A stretch of 64,000 nucleotides of DNA from Desulfarculales bacterium UBA696 (lineage in GTDB: Bacteria; Desulfobacterota; Syntrophobacteria; Syntrophobacterales; Syntrophobacteraceae), in assembly GCA_002298995.1 (NCBI GenBank), contig DBMO01000012.1, positions 4,171-68,170 on the forward strand. The letters run 5' to 3'. Positions 34,035 through 43,112 of the stretch are shown piece after piece (positions within the stretch are counted from its first letter, which is position 1; every line of letters begins with the position of its first letter). The notes beneath the pieces were generated by a model. The model was given only the letters and a program-made list of their open reading frames with translations, was not told where the DNA came from and did not search any database. The translations under genes and the position numbers were made by a program.

Positions 34035-35543
34035 ATGAATACCGATCCGACGCCAAACGACCCGACCGATCCGCTGATCAGCATCCTCATCTACAACTAC
34101 GACAGGCGCTACCTTAGGCAATGCCTGGAGAGCATCTTCAATCAGAATACACTCGGAAATTTTGAGGTCATCCTGATTGACGACGCCACAAATGACGGCT
34201 CGTGGGAAATAGCGTTGGAATTCCAAAGCAGATTTCCCAAAAGGATGACGGTCAATCGCAACAGAAAAGTTCTGGGCCCCAACCTTAATGAGTTCTACAT
34301 AGTGACGATGGCTAAAGGCAGGTACGGAGCATACCTCAGAGATGACCAGGCATTTTTGCCCGAATATGTTAGGAGCTGTGTCCGGGCTATGATTTCGAAC
34401 CCGTACGCTACATTTAGCAGGGTCGTCCGGCTCCCCGAAAAACATGTACCCGCGCCCAATGTACCGAACAAGCCGCTCGTCAGCATACTCTGCTACAACT
34501 ACAACTACGGCCGCTTTCTTCGGCAATGCCTAGAATCCGTCTTTGCTCAGACGTATGAGAATATCGAGTTATGCTTTTCCGACAACGCTTCAACGGATAA
34601 TTCCTGGGAAATTGCGCTCGAATTCGCACGAAAATACCCGGATAGAATGTATGTCACCCGCAACCGGAAAAATTTCGGACCGGATGCGAACTTCGCCAAC
34701 TGCCGAAGAAACATGCAGGGCGAGTATTTCGTCAACTTCTGCTCCGACGATGCCTTGGAGCCCGAGTTTGTAGAGCGCTGCGTCAACGCCTTGGAAGCCC
34801 ATCCCAATGCGGGTCTGGCCCTCGTGAACCGGGCGGTCATTGATGAGAACGGCCGGCGTACCGAAGAACCTCCATTCTACAACCAATCCTGCATCATTTC
34901 CGGAGAAGAGCAGGCGGCGGTTTACATGATGGCCGGCGTCAATCCGAGCGTCTCGCAGATCATGTACCGCAACAGCATCGTCGAAGGCAGGACCGCCACG
35001 GGCGCCCTTGTTTCCAGGTACTACGGGACCCGCATTCTCGATTTTAATATCAGCGTCGATTTCGATGTCGCCTACATAAAAGAACCTTTGCTTCTGCACC
35101 GCATTCATTCGCAAAGCGACACCAACCAGGCGGACGCAAACCTGATGCCCGTTATCGGATTGTACGTGTTGAATCATCAGTTCGCCGATCTTGCATCCAT
35201 CCGAAATCTGAAAAAAGTTATCGACCGCCTTCCTCTCTCGATAGATAAGCTGGCACGCCTGGCCGTGCGCTACAGCCTGCGTTCATTGATCGCAAAGGAT
35301 GAGCAGTCGGCCATGAGGTATTTCCACCTGGCACTTGCCATGAGCCCCGGGGTTTCCGACGAACCCGCATGGAAACAGCTCCAGGAATACTGGGCGGCGG
35401 ATGTGAAACGCAAGGAGAGCATACTCGAGGAGTTATGGAGTTCGGATAACCTGGCGGCGCGGACCATCTCTTACGATCCCCCGCCGGGAAGCGTACCCAT
35501 ATCGCCTGACGGCAAAGCAATTCCTCTGGCAAAAGCCAGCTAA
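34035..35543 (+). CDS. Glycosyltransferase with duplicated GT2 domain
   Basis: A 502-residue protein in which a family-2 glycosyltransferase N-terminal domain occurs twice. Residues about 13-130 and 147-265 align along their length ('YLRQCLESIF' and 'FLRQCLESVF', 'NDGSWEIALEF' and 'TDNSWEIALEF'). The second copy carries the nucleotide/metal SDD at 237-239 and a full acceptor region; the first is shorter and its corresponding motif is RDD. The enzyme could add two sugars or use one copy for binding. No membrane segment. Confidence 0.82.
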   Translation: MNTDPTPNDPTDPLISILIYNYDRRYLRQCLESIFNQNTLGNFEVILIDDATNDGSWEIALEFQSRFPKRMTVNRNRKVLGPNLNEFYIVTMAKGRYGAYLRDDQAFLPEYVRSCVRAMISNPYATFSRVVRLPEKHVPAPNVPNKPLVSILCYNYNYGRFLRQCLESVFAQTYENIELCFSDNASTDNSWEIALEFARKYPDRMYVTRNRKNFGPDANFANCRRNMQGEYFVNFCSDDALEPEFVERCVNALEAHPNAGLALVNRAVIDENGRRTEEPPFYNQSCIISGEEQAAVYMMAGVNPSVSQIMYRNSIVEGRTATGALVSRYYGTRILDFNISVDFDVAYIKEPLLLHRIHSQSDTNQADANLMPVIGLYVLNHQFADLASIRNLKKVIDRLPLSIDKLARLAVRYSLRSLIAKDEQSAMRYFHLALAMSPGVSDEPAWKQLQEYWAADVKRKESILEELWSSDNLAARTISYDPPPGSVPISPDGKAIPLAKAS

Positions 35544-35562
35544 TCCGAAATTGGATCGGTTT

Positions 35563-36681
35563 ATGAACAGCAGGAAAATACTCGACGACGCGCAAAATGC
35601 GGGCTTTTTCGGACTGGGTGTCCAGTTTCACGATTGTTATCGCCAACTGGTTCTATCACTCGGACGTGAGCCGGATTTTGTGTGCGACAACGCCCCGGAT
35701 AAATGGGGCAAGGAGTTTTTCGGCAAAAGGTGCATCTCTCCAGCCGAACTGAGCGCGCTTGGCGAGAATACCGCTGTTGTCATAACGGTAAGAAAATACG
35801 AAGACATATCCCGCCAGCTTCGAGAGATGGGATTGCGAAATGTATTCACCGCCTGCTTCGACCGGGGCTATGACATTATCGATAGCATCAGGGCGCTAGA
35901 ATTCGAAGGAATGGCCGAGAAGCCGGAAATATTCGAAAGCCCGGTGCGGGGAAAATGGACTCTCGTCACGGGAGCTTCCCGCGGCATCGGCCGCCGGATT
36001 GCCATCGAGATGGCAAAGCTTGGCTCCAATATCATCGCGCACAGCCGCACCATCGATAATACCAAAAAATTGGTTGATGAATGCTCCGCCCTGGGTGTGC
36101 AGGCAAAGTCCATCGCAGCAGAACTCGGCAATACGGATGAGTTGGAGCGGATGCTGGATGATCTTGAAAACCGCTTTCCGCCAATTGATATCGTCTTCAA
36201 CAATGCGGGGATATCGCTTGCCTGCGGCCCCGATCCCTGGCGCATATCCGCCGAGGATTACCTGACCCATTATAGCGTCAACGCCGTTGCGCCGATCCGC
36301 ATCTGCTACCGCCTTATCCCCCGGATGATAAAGCGCGGATTCGGGCGGGTAATAAACATTTCCAGCACCATCCAGAAAAGGCCCGCCGAGATGGCATACG
36401 CCTGCAGCAAGGCGGCCCTCGGCAAATTCGTCGTTGACCTGGCGCCCAGCCTGCAAGAAACCGGGGTGATGATCTCTCTCGTTTGTCCCGGATATGTGCG
36501 CTCCGATATGGGTGGCCCCAGTGCCCCCCATGGCGTCGAAACCGTGGTTCCTGGGGCCCTTCTTGGCGCACTGCTGGATTGTGACGTCAACGGACGCTGG
36601 TTCATTGCCCAGGATTACGCGGGACTCAGCCTGCCGCAAGCTGTTGCAAAGGCAAAATTCTATTATGGCCTGGAGGAGTAG
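35563..36681 (+). CDS. Rossmann-like module fused to an SDR oxidoreductase
   Basis: A 372-residue fusion. Residues about 1-115 carry the recurrent module of this cluster ('FFGLGVQFHD', 'FVCDNAPDKWG'). The rest is a classical SDR: TGASRGIG at about 136-143, NNAG, Ser in 'INISSTIQK' and the catalytic YACSK. The SDR half would reduce a keto-sugar; the module's ligand is unknown. ATG at 35563 is preferred to a TTG at 35551. It ends two bases before the next gene. Confidence 0.8.
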   Translation: MNSRKILDDAQNAGFFGLGVQFHDCYRQLVLSLGREPDFVCDNAPDKWGKEFFGKRCISPAELSALGENTAVVITVRKYEDISRQLREMGLRNVFTACFDRGYDIIDSIRALEFEGMAEKPEIFESPVRGKWTLVTGASRGIGRRIAIEMAKLGSNIIAHSRTIDNTKKLVDECSALGVQAKSIAAELGNTDELERMLDDLENRFPPIDIVFNNAGISLACGPDPWRISAEDYLTHYSVNAVAPIRICYRLIPRMIKRGFGRVINISSTIQKRPAEMAYACSKAALGKFVVDLAPSLQETGVMISLVCPGYVRSDMGGPSAPHGVETVVPGALLGALLDCDVNGRWFIAQDYAGLSLPQAVAKAKFYYGLEE

Positions 36682-36683
36682 CA

Positions 36684-38132
36684 GTGCCCATTGATCCCTT
36701 CCGACCCGATGATGTCGTAAAGACCTGCCGCAAGCTGGAAAGCGGGCTTAATTTGGCCGTACAGGGCCTTCGAGCCTGCACGCGGGGCGCGATGATGCCG
36801 CCGCTTTTCTGCAGCCCGGAAGACATCAAAAATGGCATTGTCACTAAAGAATTCATCATCGAGAAAAGGAAAGAATATATCCGGATGCTCAACGATGAAT
36901 CCAGCCATATCGACTGCAAGAGCTGTCTCATGGTTGAGCATAAACGCTACGGAGACATAGATTTTTCGCGCCTCGGGCATGTCGATCTACAGCATTACAG
37001 CTTCTGCAATCTGCGGTGCGCCTATTGCGCCTACACCCGCGATGCAATGCACTTCTCGGTCCAGTACGACGCCCTGGCTGTTTTGCGGCTCTTTTCGCCC
37101 GATGACGTCGAATGGAATGCCCACGTCGATTTTGCCGGCGGCGAGCCGACCCTGCTCGATAACCTTGAGGAACACCTTGAGTTTTTTCGCACACGCCGTA
37201 TCCGCGTCTTGATGTTTACCAATGCAGTCCTCTATAGTCCGGCGATCTATGACGGCCTTGCGGACGGATCGATCTACTGGGTGGTTACATCGCTTGATGC
37301 CGGCACTCCATCGACGTTCAAGGCGCTGCGGGGCAGGGACCGCTACCTTCAGGTAATCGAGAATCTGAGCCGCTATGCAGTTGCGGGGAGCAAGGGCAAG
37401 GGCATGCTTGCGGTCAAGTACATCTTCTGTGAGTCCAACTGCGGCGATGATGATATAGCCGGTTTCGCCTACGCCATGCTGGCGCTTCGTCCCCAGAAAG
37501 TGTGGCTCACCTTCGATTTCGCCCCCATGTATATGCGCCAATCGGGCTACGACTACTCAAGGCAAATCGAGGCTTATGCCAAGCTCTACCTCCTTCTCAA
37601 GAAGCATGGAATCGAAGCCTTCCACTACTACAAGGAGGCTATTGCAACGGTCAGCCGGGAAGGAAGGGATATCATGGACCGCCTCCTTTCATCCATAGAG
37701 GAGCGAAGCTCGACAACACCTCTTGACATACCCGACCTCATTTTCAGGGACTTCAGAAACGGCGAGCCTCCGGAGAGAATCGAGCCGGAACGGTTTTCGA
37801 TAAACCCTTTGAAGCTTACCACAAATAACGGCTCATCCGAGAAATGGTCCCTCAAAGGCAAACGCGTTCTGTTGGCGCCCGCATGCCCTATGACACAGCA
37901 GCTCCTCTCGGACCCGGAAATTCAGAGCGCGGACTGGATCGGTTTTATCGACCGAAACCCAATCCAGCAAGGAAAACAAATCGAGGGGAAAACCATCTAC
38001 AGCTATGAAGCAATTTCCTCGATGAAACCGGACGTAATTTTAGCCGCTCCACCGGAAAAGCATCGACTGGACATACTGGATGCGATTGCGCGCAATGCAC
38101 CGGCCGGCACACGGATCGCCGAATTCGGGTAG
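36684..38132 (+). CDS. Radical SAM protein with C-terminal Rossmann-like module
   Basis: A 482-residue protein starting at GTG 36684 (GGAGGAG upstream). An N-terminal CKSC precedes the radical SAM motif CNLRCAYC (Cys108, Cys112, Cys115) and 'DFAGGEPTLL'. The last ~85 residues are the cluster's recurrent module ('KRVLLAPACPMTQQLL', 'FIDRNPIQQGKQIEG'). It shares the module with the SDR fusion before it and the two B12-type radical SAM genes after it. Substrate unknown. Confidence 0.78.
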   Translation: MPIDPFRPDDVVKTCRKLESGLNLAVQGLRACTRGAMMPPLFCSPEDIKNGIVTKEFIIEKRKEYIRMLNDESSHIDCKSCLMVEHKRYGDIDFSRLGHVDLQHYSFCNLRCAYCAYTRDAMHFSVQYDALAVLRLFSPDDVEWNAHVDFAGGEPTLLDNLEEHLEFFRTRRIRVLMFTNAVLYSPAIYDGLADGSIYWVVTSLDAGTPSTFKALRGRDRYLQVIENLSRYAVAGSKGKGMLAVKYIFCESNCGDDDIAGFAYAMLALRPQKVWLTFDFAPMYMRQSGYDYSRQIEAYAKLYLLLKKHGIEAFHYYKEAIATVSREGRDIMDRLLSSIEERSSTTPLDIPDLIFRDFRNGEPPERIEPERFSINPLKLTTNNGSSEKWSLKGKRVLLAPACPMTQQLLSDPEIQSADWIGFIDRNPIQQGKQIEGKTIYSYEAISSMKPDVILAAPPEKHRLDILDAIARNAPAGTRIAEFG

Positions 38133-38170
38133 AATCATCCAACGGCCATGCCGGCAAAGAAGGAAGATTT

Positions 38171-39994
38171 ATGAACTACTTGCTTGTGATGCCCAAAAAA
38201 CTTTCCACAGGCGCGAACACCACGTCCATAATATTCCCCCTGGGAATCGCATACGTATCGGCAGCCCTGAAACAGGCCGGATATTCAGTTTTTACCACCA
38301 ACCTGGATTTCCCCGAGGGAGATACTTTTACAGTCCTGGAACAACTGCTGCCGGACAAGCAGATAGATGTCGTCTGCACCGGCGGCCTCAGCCTCGATTG
38401 CCACAAAATCAAGGAAGTTATCGATACGGCACGTAAGATAAACCCAAAGGTTATCACAGTGGTTGGCGGCGGAATTATCAGTTCCGATCCGGAACCGGCG
38501 ATGCGCGTCCTTGGAGCCGACATTGGAGTGATCGGCGAAGGGGAACGCACGATTTGTGAATTGGCCCATGCCCTGGATAGCGGACAAGATTTCAGCAACG
38601 TCCCCGGACTGATTTTTCGGGACGGTGACAATGGGTTCATCAAAACGGAGCGCCGCAAGGAAATCGCCGACCTTGACAGTATCCCCTTCCCCGATTTCGA
38701 CGGATTCAATTACGGACAGTGGGTGGATTTTTTCGGCGGAGCGGCCGCGCTGCTCTCCGACCGTTCCTGTCCATTCCGCTGCACATTCTGCTTCCATCCG
38801 ACCGGCGAAAAATATCGTCAGCGCTCTCTCGATAATATCTTCGAGGAAATCGATTACCAGGTGCGGCGCTACAATGTGAAAAGCATAGGGCTGACCAGCG
38901 AGTTGTTTGCAACAACCAGGCAAAGGGTCCTGGAATTCTGCGAAAGGATCAAAAGATACGGTATGAGCTGGAGTTGCTGCCTGCGCGTCCCGGACGTCGA
39001 CGCGGATCTGCTGCGCACAATGAGTGAATCCGGATGCAACCTGATATGCTACGGGCTGGAAAGTGCCGACAACTCGATCCTTAAGAGCATGCGCAAGGGC
39101 ATCAACGTTGAACAGATAAAGCGTGCTCTCGACTTGAGCTACGAGGCGTCCATATCGACTGAAGCATCCAACTTCATCTTCGGCGATATAAATGAAACCG
39201 CGCAAACCGTCGCGAACACAATGGACTTCTGGTGGCAGTACAACCAGAAGACTCATATCAACCTGAGCCTGATTCAAACCTACCCCGGCACATATCTGTA
39301 CGAGTACGCCTGCAAGAACGGGATTATCGCCGACAAGGAGAAATTTCTCCGAGACGGCTGTCCCATTATCAATGTATCAAAGCTTAGCAGTACCGAATTC
39401 CATGAACTCACCTCGAAAATAGCTGAATTGCGGATGCACCCTCACGTACCGGCGAAATCGATTCAGATCGAAGATATACAAGAAGACGGGAACTGCAGGA
39501 TCGAATATATCTGCAGGAAGTGCGAGACCAAAAATTTCATCGACGCCCGCTTCTGGTTTACCGAAACCTGCCATTGTTCGTCATGCGGGATCAAAAACGA
39601 AGTGGATCCATTCAAGGCAGCATCCTGCCTGCCGGACTCTTTTTTCGCCAATCTGCCCGAGGATTCGAAGGTTGCTTTGTGGGGCGCCGGCGGCATCTAC
39701 TATAAGCTCATTCATCACTACAGCGACCTGGCATCGCAAAGGTTCCTTTTGATTGACGCAAATTCCGAGCTGCACGGGCTCGACATCTGCAAGAAGACCG
39801 TCCTTCCCCCCGAGGTTCTGGAGCAAAACGGCGTAAAGTCGGCAATCATCACGGCAATGAGCCGCAAAGAGGAAATCCACCGGACACTGCGCAGCAGGTA
39901 TCCATCGATAGAAAACGTCCTGGTCCCTTCCTTCGAGCTTACGGACTACGGAATCGTACCGGTCTTAAAGCCTTTTCGGCCGGACAGGGGGTAA
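38171..39994 (+). CDS. B12-binding-type radical SAM protein (tandem copy A)
   Basis: A 607-residue protein: B12-binding-like domain (about 1-150), radical SAM core with Cys200, Cys204 and Cys207 in CPFRCTFC followed by FHPTGEKYRQRS, a zinc-ribbon-like insert (CRKC ... CHCSSC, about 455-480) and a C-terminal Rossmann-like module ('VALWGAGGIYYKLI', 'LLIDANSEL'). It is a close paralogue of the next gene over its whole length. The FHPTG-KYRQRS segment is shared and may define substrate. No function is known to me for this family. Confidence 0.82.
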   Translation: MNYLLVMPKKLSTGANTTSIIFPLGIAYVSAALKQAGYSVFTTNLDFPEGDTFTVLEQLLPDKQIDVVCTGGLSLDCHKIKEVIDTARKINPKVITVVGGGIISSDPEPAMRVLGADIGVIGEGERTICELAHALDSGQDFSNVPGLIFRDGDNGFIKTERRKEIADLDSIPFPDFDGFNYGQWVDFFGGAAALLSDRSCPFRCTFCFHPTGEKYRQRSLDNIFEEIDYQVRRYNVKSIGLTSELFATTRQRVLEFCERIKRYGMSWSCCLRVPDVDADLLRTMSESGCNLICYGLESADNSILKSMRKGINVEQIKRALDLSYEASISTEASNFIFGDINETAQTVANTMDFWWQYNQKTHINLSLIQTYPGTYLYEYACKNGIIADKEKFLRDGCPIINVSKLSSTEFHELTSKIAELRMHPHVPAKSIQIEDIQEDGNCRIEYICRKCETKNFIDARFWFTETCHCSSCGIKNEVDPFKAASCLPDSFFANLPEDSKVALWGAGGIYYKLIHHYSDLASQRFLLIDANSELHGLDICKKTVLPPEVLEQNGVKSAIITAMSRKEEIHRTLRSRYPSIENVLVPSFELTDYGIVPVLKPFRPDRG

Positions 39995-40005
39995 GAGGAT
40001 AAGAG

Positions 40006-41799
40006 ATGAATTATCTGCTGGTTATGCCCAAAAGCCTGGGCGCGATCGATCACTTCAATATTTTCCCAATTGGGCTGGCATACGTTTCGGCGAGTCTGAA
40101 AAAAGGCGGATTCAGCGTTTTCACCGCCAATATGGACTACATCGAAGGCGACACCTATTCCATCCTGAAAAGGCTTCTGACCGAGCATGCCATCGATGTC
40201 GTCTGTACCGGTGGGCTCAGCCGCGATTACCGCAAGCTCAAAGACCTTATCGAGGCGGCCCGCGCGATAAATCCCGAGATCATCACCATTGTTGGCGGGG
40301 GCATAATCAGTTCGGATCCGCTGCCGGCCATGAGAGCCCTGGACGCCGATTACGGCGTGATCGGCGAGGGTGAAATAACGATATGCGAGCTGGCCGGAGC
40401 ACTGGATAAGGGCGGGGAAGTCAGCAATATGCCCGGCCTGGTTTACAGGGACGGCAATGCCCTTGTTCAAACTCCTCCACGGGCCGAAATCGCCGATATC
40501 GACGCAATCCCGTTTCCCGATTTTGACGGGTTCGATTATGGGAGATGGGTAAGTTCCTCCGGCTCCGGCCTTGTACTGACCGACCGGTCCTGTCCATTCC
40601 GCTGTACCTTCTGCTTCCATCCGACGGGGGAAAAATATCGGCAGCGCTCTTTCGACAACATCTTTGCGGAAATCGAATATCAGGTCGAACGCTATCACGT
40701 AAAATGTTTCGGCCTTAGCAGCGAACTGTTCGCGACCTCAAAAAAAAGGGTGGCCGAATTCTGCGCCAGAATCAAACAGTACGGTATCTCCTGGAGTTGC
40801 TGCCTTCGCGTCTGCGATGTCGATTCCGAAATGCTGCAAATGATGAAAGAGGCGGGTTGCGCCAATATCGTTTTTGGACTGGAAAGCGCGGATAACACCA
40901 TCCTCAAGAGCATGCGCAAGGGGATTACCGTCGAGCAGATCGAGCGAGCGCTGCAACTTACCTACGATGCGAATTTGATGATCGAAGGCGGATTCATCTT
41001 CGGAGACGTTAATGAAACATCGGAGACGGTTGCCAATACGCTAAACTTCTGGCGCCGGCACAACAAAATGCATTACCTGAATCTCTCCATGATTTCGGTC
41101 TTTCCCGGGTCGTTTCTCTACAAGCACGCCTGCGATGAAGGCTTGATAAGCGATCGGGAACAATTTCTCAGGGATGGCTGCCCGCTGGTAAATGTCTCCA
41201 AATTGAGTGAGAAAGAATATAGCGACCTGCAATCGCTTATAACTGAACTGCGGCTTCACCCGCACGTGCCGGCCGGACCGATCCGGATCGAATCGATTGC
41301 ACCGGGCGGGGAATGCGACGTTGAATTCAACTGCCGAAAATGCGGCACGCGGAGCAAGCTCCGGGTAAGTTTCTGGTTCGGCATGGAAACCCGATGTCCG
41401 TCCTGCGGGCTTACAAATTTCATCGATCCTTTTGAAAGCGCGTTGCACCTTCTCGATAAATTCTCGGAACTCCTGCCCGGGGACCCCGCGGTCGCACTGT
41501 GGGGAGCGGGGGGGATCTATTACAAGCTCATCAGCAAGTATGATTTCCTTGCCGCGGAGCGTTTCGTGCTGGTCGATGCGAACCCGTCCCAGAAGGGGTT
41601 GGAAATTTGCGGGAAAGAAATTCACTCACCGGATGCCATTCCAGGCCGAAACATCAAAACAGTCGTAATTACCGCGCTTAGCAGAAAAGATGAGATCCAT
41701 GCCGCTCTTCGCTCGAAATATCCATGCGTGGAATCTGTCATGATACCGGCTTTCGATGTGACCGAAGAAGGTATCGTACCTGTGTTAAAGCAGATTTAA
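40006..41799 (+). CDS. B12-binding-type radical SAM protein (tandem copy B)
   Basis: A 597-residue paralogue of the gene at 38171, 12 bp downstream, with the same domain order: radical SAM Cys196, Cys200 and Cys203 (CPFRCTFC), a ribbon (CRKC, CPSC) and the terminal module ('VALWGAGGIYYKLI', 'VLVDANPSQKG'). Well over half of the residues match by eye. The pair looks like a recent duplication that was kept, perhaps for two substrates or two positions. Confidence 0.82.
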   Translation: MNYLLVMPKSLGAIDHFNIFPIGLAYVSASLKKGGFSVFTANMDYIEGDTYSILKRLLTEHAIDVVCTGGLSRDYRKLKDLIEAARAINPEIITIVGGGIISSDPLPAMRALDADYGVIGEGEITICELAGALDKGGEVSNMPGLVYRDGNALVQTPPRAEIADIDAIPFPDFDGFDYGRWVSSSGSGLVLTDRSCPFRCTFCFHPTGEKYRQRSFDNIFAEIEYQVERYHVKCFGLSSELFATSKKRVAEFCARIKQYGISWSCCLRVCDVDSEMLQMMKEAGCANIVFGLESADNTILKSMRKGITVEQIERALQLTYDANLMIEGGFIFGDVNETSETVANTLNFWRRHNKMHYLNLSMISVFPGSFLYKHACDEGLISDREQFLRDGCPLVNVSKLSEKEYSDLQSLITELRLHPHVPAGPIRIESIAPGGECDVEFNCRKCGTRSKLRVSFWFGMETRCPSCGLTNFIDPFESALHLLDKFSELLPGDPAVALWGAGGIYYKLISKYDFLAAERFVLVDANPSQKGLEICGKEIHSPDAIPGRNIKTVVITALSRKDEIHAALRSKYPCVESVMIPAFDVTEEGIVPVLKQI

Positions 41800-41822
41800 T
41801 TGGGGACCGCGGAAGGTTAAGC

Positions 41823-43088
41823 ATGAACGAAATTCTGCTAAAAATTGTAGAGCGCATGGAATCCGCGCGGGGGAAGCACGGATTTTTGGATGTGCTTTTC
41901 GGCGATTATAAAAAGGAAGCGTTCCAGGGGGCTCCGGTCGTGTTGTTCGGCGCTGGTGGGCTGGGAGAAGAACTTTGTGCGACCCTGCGAGGCCACGGGG
42001 TGCACCCGGTTTGTTTCTGCGATAACAACAGCTCCCGGAAGGGCAGCACCTACTGCGGAATTCCGATTATCTCCCTTGCGGATTTAAAGGAGTCATTTCG
42101 GGATAGCCTGGTCGTTGTTGCATCGCACAAATACACAAAATCCATGACGGATCAGTTGCTTGGAAGCGGATTCAGAAGCGACCGAGTCCTTTGCAAAGAC
42201 ACCGATAGCCTTGCTCCGATTGTTTTCATGTATTCCATGATAGGCACCCAGTGCCTGTTCGGCTCCTACACTCAGCAGTGCGGCCCCAAGCCGGTGCTGG
42301 ATTCATTGATGGAGCGTGAACAGGACGTCCAAGATGCTTACGAACTGCTCGCCGACCGGCACTCGAAAGGCCTCTTCATCTCGAAGCTGGCGCTTATGGC
42401 ATCGGATGGGAACTTCGACTTGTTCAAGGACTTCATTGAGTCCTATAGCCAACCGGTGCTTGAGTTTGGCTTCGGGAATTACGACGGCACCCCCGAGGAC
42501 TACTACTATTTCAATAACGATGTGATCACTCTTTCGCCCGATGAGGTCTATATCGACGTCGGGGCCTTTGACGGCGATACCGTTCATACCTTTGTCCAGG
42601 CATGCAGGAAAAATGGACTAAATTATTCGAAGATCCACGCATTTGAGCCCGATCCTAACTGCTTCGAGGCTTTGCTGAAAAATACCGCCGGCTACGAAAA
42701 TATCATCTGCCACTCGTCGGGGGTATGGTCAAAATCGGAAGTCCTGCGTTTCTCCACTTCCGATACGGGCATCCATGACCAGGCCGGGGCAATCGACGGC
42801 TCGGGGAATATAGAGATCGAGGTGGTGAGCCTCGACGAGTTTCTAAACGGCGAAAGGGCTACATTTATCAAGATGGACCCCGGCGGGAATGTGATCCCCG
42901 AGGCCATCCGAGGCGCTGCCCGCATAATAGCGCGGGACAAGCCAAAACTTGCCGTCGGAGCGTATCATGCCCTGGAGTCGATTTTCGAGATTCCGCTTCT
43001 CGTTCACGATATCTGCCCTGACTATAAGCTCTACTTACGCCACAACACCTATCATCTGTGTGATACGGATTTGTACGCCACGCTTTGA
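41823..43088 (+). CDS. FkbM-type methyltransferase with N-terminal module (copy 1)
   Basis: A 421-residue protein: the recurrent module at about 35-125 (GAGGLG at 43-48, CFCDNN at 64-69), an intermediate helical linker, then an FkbM methyltransferase domain. Its SAM site DVGAFDGDT (245-253) and 'FEPDPN' are intact, but the usual D-(I/V)-E-G-A-E segment reads DPGGNV at 352-357. ATG 41823 follows GGAAGG. FkbM enzymes O-methylate sugars and polyketides; the acceptor here is unknown. The altered motif may change or abolish catalysis. Confidence 0.8.
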   Translation: MNEILLKIVERMESARGKHGFLDVLFGDYKKEAFQGAPVVLFGAGGLGEELCATLRGHGVHPVCFCDNNSSRKGSTYCGIPIISLADLKESFRDSLVVVASHKYTKSMTDQLLGSGFRSDRVLCKDTDSLAPIVFMYSMIGTQCLFGSYTQQCGPKPVLDSLMEREQDVQDAYELLADRHSKGLFISKLALMASDGNFDLFKDFIESYSQPVLEFGFGNYDGTPEDYYYFNNDVITLSPDEVYIDVGAFDGDTVHTFVQACRKNGLNYSKIHAFEPDPNCFEALLKNTAGYENIICHSSGVWSKSEVLRFSTSDTGIHDQAGAIDGSGNIEIEVVSLDEFLNGERATFIKMDPGGNVIPEAIRGAARIIARDKPKLAVGAYHALESIFEIPLLVHDICPDYKLYLRHNTYHLCDTDLYATL

Positions 43089-43112
43089 TCGGAAAGTGAC
43101 AAGGACCATACC

